Shown one piece after another: positions 60,161-64,000 of a stretch of 64,000 bases of DNA. This stretch comes from Devosia indica (lineage in GTDB: Bacteria; Pseudomonadota; Alphaproteobacteria; Rhizobiales; Devosiaceae). Location of the stretch: assembly GCF_003056405.1 (NCBI RefSeq), contig NZ_PYVZ01000001.1, positions 310,001 through 374,000 on the forward strand, given 5' to 3'. A model generated the notes under the pieces. The model made no database searches. It was not told the DNA's origin and saw only the letters and a list, made by a program, of their open reading frames with translations. The position numbers were made by a program, and so were the translations under genes. Numbering within the stretch: position 1 is the first letter of the stretch; each line of letters begins with the position of its first letter.

Positions 60161-61387
60161 ATGTCCAAATCCAGCGCCGAGCGGCATGACGTCATCATCG
60201 TAGGGGGTGGCCCGGTGGGCCTGACCATGGCGCTAGCACTGGTCCGATCGGCGCCCGGCATTCAGGTCGCGCTGGTCGACCGGCGGCCGCTTGCCGTGCC
60301 GCGGGACAATCGCGCCTCGGCCATTGCTGCCGGTGTGCGCCGGGTGTTCGAGGCGCTGGGCGTCTGGAATGAGATGGAGAGCGAGTCCCAGCCCATTGCA
60401 AGCATGCAGATCACCGATTCGGGGATCGGCGATCTGGCGCGACCGTTGTTCCTACGGTTCGATGGCGATGTGGCACCGGGCGAGGCCTTTGCCCATATGG
60501 TGCCCAATCAGGCCAGCGGCGCGGCGCTGCTACAGGCGGTCGAAGGCGATATCGCGGTAATTGCACCGGCCGATATCAGCGACTGGAGCGCCGAGGGCGC
60601 ATTGGGGCGCTTGACGCTGGACGATGGCAGGGTGCTTGCGTCCCCACTGATCATTGCGGCCGACGGGGCGCAATCCAACCTGCGGCAGCGGGCGGGCATC
60701 GACACCATCGGGCATGAATATGGTCAGATGGGCCTGGTCGCCACGATTGCCCATGAATTGCCCCATAATGGCGTTGCCTATGAGCATTTCCGGCCCGCTG
60801 GGCCCTTTGCCAGCCTGCCTTTGCGGGGCAACCGGTCCTCGCTGGTCTGGACCGAAACGGCGCAAGCTGCGCCGCGCTTGCTGGCGATGCCCCCCCAAGA
60901 CCTGGCAGTGGACATCGAGGCCGTGATGGGCTCGACGCTGGGCCGGGTCACCCTGGAAGACAAGCTGATGGGCTTCCCCTTGCGCCTGCAATTGGCCAGG
61001 AGCTTTGTCGGACCGCGGCTGGCACTGATCGGCGATGCCGCTCATGTGGTGCATCCGATTGCCGGCCAGGGGCTCAATCTGGGCCTCAAGGACGTGGCCG
61101 CCCTGGCGGAGGTGATCGTGGATGCGCTGCGATTGGGCCTCGACCATGGGGCGCCGGACGTTCTGGAGCGCTATCAGGCCTGGCGCCGGCTGGATACGGC
61201 CTCTATGGCCGCGGTGACCGATGGAATGAACCGGCTGTTTTCCAACGACATTGCCCCGGTTCGGGCCTTGCGCGATTTCGGACTGGGACTGGTCGACCGG
61301 GCCGAGCCGGTGAAATCGGCGATGATACGGGCTGCCTCCGGAATAGGCGGCGGCGCACCGAAACTCCTCACTGGTTTGCCGATCTGA
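60161..61387 (+). CDS. UbiH/UbiF/Coq6-family FAD-dependent monooxygenase
   Basis: A 408-residue flavoprotein hydroxylase. Motifs: the FAD dinucleotide fold DVIIVGGGPVGLTMALAL (residues about 9-26), the middle ADGAQSNLRQRAGI with the DG motif, and the C-terminal LALIGDAAHVVHPIAGQGLNLGLKDV, the Ubi-hydroxylase signature. It is likely to hydroxylate a ubiquinone precursor ring; which position is not decided by sequence alone. GGAG lies six bases before the ATG at 60161, which rules out the longer open frame. It converges with the Trm112-like gene. Confidence 0.92.
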   Translation: MSKSSAERHDVIIVGGGPVGLTMALALVRSAPGIQVALVDRRPLAVPRDNRASAIAAGVRRVFEALGVWNEMESESQPIASMQITDSGIGDLARPLFLRFDGDVAPGEAFAHMVPNQASGAALLQAVEGDIAVIAPADISDWSAEGALGRLTLDDGRVLASPLIIAADGAQSNLRQRAGIDTIGHEYGQMGLVATIAHELPHNGVAYEHFRPAGPFASLPLRGNRSSLVWTETAQAAPRLLAMPPQDLAVDIEAVMGSTLGRVTLEDKLMGFPLRLQLARSFVGPRLALIGDAAHVVHPIAGQGLNLGLKDVAALAEVIVDALRLGLDHGAPDVLERYQAWRRLDTASMAAVTDGMNRLFSNDIAPVRALRDFGLGLVDRAEPVKSAMIRAASGIGGGAPKLLTGLPI

Positions 61388-61428
61388 CGCCAAGCTTAGC
61401 CCACCCGGCGGGCGCGTGGATAAATGGG

Positions 61429-61653
61429 CTACCTGGAATGGTGCTGCAATTCTTCGGGCTCGACCGAGCGGGCCTCCTCAAGGCTCAGGAGTGGCACCCC
61501 CTTGCGGATGGGAAAGGCCAGCCGCGCCGCGACCGAGATCAATTCAGACTTGTCATCCGACAGGATCAGCCGCGTCTTGGTGAGCGGACAGACCAGAATT
61601 TCGAGCGTATGCACGTCGAGCACATGGCGCGGATCAAGCGGTTCATCGCCCAT
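61429..61653 (-). CDS. Trm112-family (YcaR-like) small protein
   Basis: A 74-residue protein. The sequence HTLEILVCPLTKTRLILSDDKSELISVAARLAFPIRKGVPLLSLEEARSVE fits the Trm112 / DUF343 family. Only the first Cys of the CPxC pattern remains (CPLT), so zinc is probably not bound as in the archetype. Bacterial members may support methyltransferases. The ATG overlaps the stop of the LON-domain gene by one base (TGATG), indicating coupling. Confidence 0.88.
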   Translation of the reverse strand: MGDEPLDPRHVLDVHTLEILVCPLTKTRLILSDDKSELISVAARLAFPIRKGVPLLSLEEARSVEPEELQHHSR

Positions 61654-62321
61654 CAGTTGAGCGGCGCGGCGCCGTCCGAACCGCCCCGCGCCATTTCATA
61701 TTCGGTCATGGCGATCAGCGTTTCGGCACGCTCTTCGAGGGTTTTGGCTTCGAGCAGGACCTGCTTTTCCGCCGCGCCATAGGGCGAGACCATGCAGCAG
61801 AAATTGACGAGATCTGCCGTACCGGTGGATTCAATCTCTTCCCAGTTGAGCTCGAAATTGGCGTATTCGGCATAGTCGCGCATCATCTTGACGAAGCGGG
61901 TGCGATCGACCGCCTCTTCGCCGTGATTGCGGGCAAAATCGGCCTCATAGCCCTCTGCCGAAATCACGCCCTGCCGATAGGGGGTGAGCACGGTCAACTC
62001 ATGCACCAGGCGAAAACGGGTCACCCCTTCGAGAATGATGAAATAGCGGCCATCGCCGCTTTCCTCGAAATGGGTCAGGCGGCCCAGGCACCCCACCGAT
62101 TGCAGCGGGGCGTGCCCCTTGGGGCTCTCCTCGCTGGTGTCTTCGGGCTGGATCAGGCCAATCAGCCGGTCGCCCCGCAGGGCCGCATCCACCATCTCGA
62201 TATAGCGCGGCTCGAAAATATTGAGCGGCCGGTGCGAAAAGGGCAGCAAAAGCGCTCCGCTGAGCGGAAACACCGGTACGGATTTGGGCAGGTCGGCCGG
62301 GCTGGTCGGTCGTTTGGGCAT
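61653..62321 (-). CDS. LON peptidase substrate-binding domain protein
   Basis: A 222-residue stand-alone LON N-terminal (PUA-like) domain: VPVFPLSGALLLPFSHRPLNIFEPRYIEMVDAALRGDRLIGLIQP is the characteristic start, followed by SVGCLGRLTHFEESGDGRYFIILEGVTRFRLVHEL. There is no ATPase or protease part. The ATG at 62321 (AGGAA six bases upstream) is preferred over a TTG at 62324. The role is unknown; the order thioredoxin-TPR / LON / Trm112 is conserved in Rhizobiales, suggesting proteostasis. It is 11 bases after the thioredoxin gene. Confidence 0.92.
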   Translation of the reverse strand: MPKRPTSPADLPKSVPVFPLSGALLLPFSHRPLNIFEPRYIEMVDAALRGDRLIGLIQPEDTSEESPKGHAPLQSVGCLGRLTHFEESGDGRYFIILEGVTRFRLVHELTVLTPYRQGVISAEGYEADFARNHGEEAVDRTRFVKMMRDYAEYANFELNWEEIESTGTADLVNFCCMVSPYGAAEKQVLLEAKTLEERAETLIAMTEYEMARGGSDGAAPLN

Positions 62322-62332
62322 CAAATTTCCTG

Positions 62333-63283
62333 TTACGAGAAGAGCACGGCCGAGAGCATACGCCGACCCTTGAGCGTGGCGGGATCCTTGGGGCCCCAGG
62401 CCTCGAACAATTCGAGCAGCTTCTTGCGTGCTGCATCCTCGTTCCAGCTTCGATCGCGCTTGAAGCTGACCACCAGCGCTTCGGCCGCTTCGAGCCGCTT
62501 GCCCTCGGCATTGAGCACGACGGCCAGATCAAGCCGGGCCTGGTGGTCGTCCGGATCGGCGGCGATGGCCGCTTCAAGCGTTGCCGCTTCGGACAAGCCC
62601 GCCGCCTCCTCCTTGAGGCGGATCGCATGCATGTGCGCGCCATAGGCATCGCCGGACCGCTTGTCTTCGGGCACCATCTCCAGCGTGGCCTTGGCCTGAT
62701 CGATTTCACCAGCGCTGATATAGACCCCGGCAAGGCCAATCAGCGCATCGGCATTGTCGGGCGCATGCTGCAGCACCATGGCGAAAATCTGTGCCGCCTG
62801 ATTCACATCGCCGGCGGCAATCGCCCCTTGCGCCACTTCGAGGGCCTGGGAAATCTGGGCTTCAAGCGAATCGCCGCCACTGGGCTGGCCCGCGCCAGCG
62901 GGTGCCGCGGCAATCAGCTTTTCGGCAAAGCGGCGCACTTCCCCTTCGGGCATGGCGCCCATGAACCCGTCGACCGGACGGCCGCCGGAAAAGGCGAAAA
63001 CGGCCGGGATCGACTGGACCCCGAGCTGGCCGGCGATCTGGGGGTGCTCATCGATATTGATCTTGACCAGCTTGATCTGCCCGGCCTTTTCGGTCACCAC
63101 CTTTTCAATGGCCGGTCCGAGCTGGCGACAGGGACCGCACCAAGGGGCCCAGAAATCGACCAGAACGGGTACATCGAGGGAAGCATCGATGACATCGGCC
63201 TTGAAGCCGGCATCAGAGCCATCCCGGATGAGATCGGCGGGGACCGGGGCGGCGCCGGGGGCGCCATCAAAAGACAGGGTCAT
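62333..63283 (-). CDS. Thioredoxin-TPR protein (CnoX/YbbN-like)
   Basis: A 316-residue fusion. The thioredoxin domain has the intact active site VDFWAPWCGPCRQLGPAIEKV (CGPC near residues 49-52) and cis-Pro in SIPAVFAFSGG. The C-terminal half is TPR-like helices (AAGDVNQAAQIFAMVLQHAPDNADALIGLAGVYISAGEIDQAK). CnoX proteins are chaperone holdases that pass oxidised clients to GroEL or DnaK; E. coli CnoX lacks the first active-site Cys, but this one keeps both. The ATG at 63283 follows GTGGAAAAATT. It is the first gene of a three-gene operon. Confidence 0.92.
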   Translation of the reverse strand: MTLSFDGAPGAAPVPADLIRDGSDAGFKADVIDASLDVPVLVDFWAPWCGPCRQLGPAIEKVVTEKAGQIKLVKINIDEHPQIAGQLGVQSIPAVFAFSGGRPVDGFMGAMPEGEVRRFAEKLIAAAPAGAGQPSGGDSLEAQISQALEVAQGAIAAGDVNQAAQIFAMVLQHAPDNADALIGLAGVYISAGEIDQAKATLEMVPEDKRSGDAYGAHMHAIRLKEEAAGLSEAATLEAAIAADPDDHQARLDLAVVLNAEGKRLEAAEALVVSFKRDRSWNEDAARKKLLELFEAWGPKDPATLKGRRMLSAVLFS

Positions 63284-63479
63284 AATTTTTCCACTCTTGG
63301 ACTGGCAGGAAACGCAGCGTTTGCGGTCTTTTTGCGCCCGCAGACACCATGCTGGCAACCCCCGATTCCCACAGCATTTCGCAAAGATGACATAAAGGCA
63401 AAAAACCGGGTTGCAATCAGATCGGCGATTGGGCATATAGGCCCGCGTCGCCGCACTGCCAAGTGCAGCGGTCTGGAGT

Positions 63480-63554
63480 GCGGGTGTAGCTCAGGGGTAG
63501 AGCATAACCTTGCCAAGGTTAGGGTCGTGGGTTCGAATCCCATCGCCCGCTCCA
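63480..63554 (+). tRNA. trnG: tRNA-Gly (anticodon GCC)
   Basis: A complete cloverleaf: acceptor GCGGGTG / CGCCCGC with one G-T pair, D-arm GCTC..GAGC, anticodon stem TAACC / GGTTA with loop TTGCCAA (anticodon GCC at 63512-63514), T-arm GTGGG TTCGAAT CCCAT and an encoded CCA end (TCCA). A hairpin and a rho-independent terminator follow. Confidence 0.98.
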
Positions 63555-63587
63555 ATTTCCAAGGTGTGGCAACGCCTTGGTGACAAA

Positions 63588-63608
63588 GGGTCCTTCGGGA
63601 CCCTTTTT
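63588..63608 (+). terminator. Terminator of the tRNA-Gly transcript
   Basis: GGGTCC TTCG GGACCC with a TTTTT tail. A second, upstream hairpin CCAAGG / CCTTGG (63559-63580) lies between the tRNA and this site and may guide 3' processing. Confidence 0.93.
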
Positions 63609-63729
63609 GTTTTTCTTCCATCACGATTTTCGTCACCGGCATTGTCCGGACCAGCGTGTCATTCAATTGTTATGCCCTATCGGCCTAAGGACGCAGCATA
63701 ACGCGGGTGCAGCCAGGGGAGGACAATTG

Positions 63730-64000
63730 ATGATCCGGCAACCGAACCGACGACATTTCCTGGCCTCGGGACTGGCAGCAGCCGCCGTCTGGCCCATGCT
63801 GGGATCGGTGCGGGCAGCGCAGTTCGAAACCGATCCGTTTGCGCTGGGGGTCGCCTCTGGCTGTCCGACGCCGCATGGCGTGGTGCTGTGGACCCGGCTG
63901 ATCTTTGCCGGTGCCGCGCCCAGCCCGGCCGATGCCTTTTCCTTTGCCCCTGCCCCGCACTATCCGCCCATCGATGTGGCCTGGGAAATCGCGGCCGATG
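63730..64000 (+). CDS. phoD: PhoD-like alkaline phosphatase, N-terminal fragment
   Basis: Only the first 90 codons are inside the window. The N-terminus QPNRRHFLASGLAAAAVWPMLGSVRA is a twin-arginine signal (RRHFL), then FALGVASGCPTPHGVVLWTRL, the N-terminal motif of PhoD-type phosphodiesterase/phosphatases that use Fe and Ca. GGAGG lies eight bases before the ATG. It would be exported folded by Tat. The catalytic residues are outside the window, so the call is based on the first 50 mature residues. Confidence 0.85.
   Translation, partial: MIRQPNRRHFLASGLAAAAVWPMLGSVRAAQFETDPFALGVASGCPTPHGVVLWTRLIFAGAAPSPADAFSFAPAPHYPPIDVAWEIAAD

Overview
This window is a GC-rich (roughly 63-65% by eye), tightly packed stretch of core bacterial chromosome, almost certainly from an alphaproteobacterium of the order Hyphomicrobiales (Rhizobiales). 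A Devosia-like member of Devosiaceae is my best guess, made from protein flavour and gene order without any database search. Order-level clues are the grpE-hrcA / rph-rdgB-hemW block, irr next to fabA-fabB, the RegB/RegA (ActS/ActR) redox pair, uppP / FzlA-like GST / queG, ftsK followed by lolA, and infC with an ATT start.

Layout: 1-1117, the end of an ABC-2 exporter. 1238-2916, two convergent glycosyltransferases (GT32-like and GT8). 3061-6572, a sitABCD-type Mn/Fe importer behind a Fur-family palindrome. 6643-7698, an orphan DUF2793/peptidase-S74 protein. 7822-9958, a beta-CASP nuclease and a DUF1428 protein. 10007-11917, regA and regB. 12058-18065, envelope and peptidase genes, including an L,D-transpeptidase facing a class A PBP with an odd repeat tail. 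18062-19912, a luciferase-like oxidoreductase and a small-molecule kinase. 20142-27090, gyrB-recF-dnaN-(secreted protein)-dnaA, all leftward, then an 800-bp gap with a GANTC cluster before rpsT. 28430-34303, mutM, ubiE, ubiB, a lipoprotein, dut, DUF2259 and an E1-like enzyme. 34435-36900, fabB, fabA and irr. 37000-39870, nat, two DUF genes and ribokinase. 39962-44580, grpE, hrcA, rph, rdgB and hemW. 44611-50574, miscellaneous housekeeping (GGCT, nuclease, infC, hydrolase, GNAT, SDR, queG, fzlA). 50691-53242, uppP, a brnTA toxin-antitoxin pair, lolA and a structured gap. 53243-59877, ftsK and two tandem glnK-amtB modules. 60161-63283, a Coq6-like monooxygenase, Trm112-like, LON-domain and thioredoxin-TPR genes. 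63480-64000, tRNA-Gly(GCC) and the start of a PhoD-like phosphatase.

How the genes work together: replication and repair (dnaA, dnaN, recF, gyrB, mutM, dut, rdgB), ubiquinone synthesis (ubiE, ubiB, UbiH-like) with redox sensing (RegBA), iron/manganese control (irr, sit), nitrogen control (two PII/Amt pairs with sigma-54-like promoters), envelope growth and division (PBP1A, L,D-transpeptidase, uppP, fzlA, ftsK, lolA) and proteostasis (grpE, hrcA, thioredoxin-TPR). I found no CRISPR array, no intact IS element, no prophage and no rRNA. The only clearly accessory module is brnTA. The least explained parts are a four-hairpin block between lolA and ftsK, the GANTC-rich dnaA-rpsT gap, the DPxTG tail of PBP1A, the orphan S74 protein and several families of intergenic palindromes.
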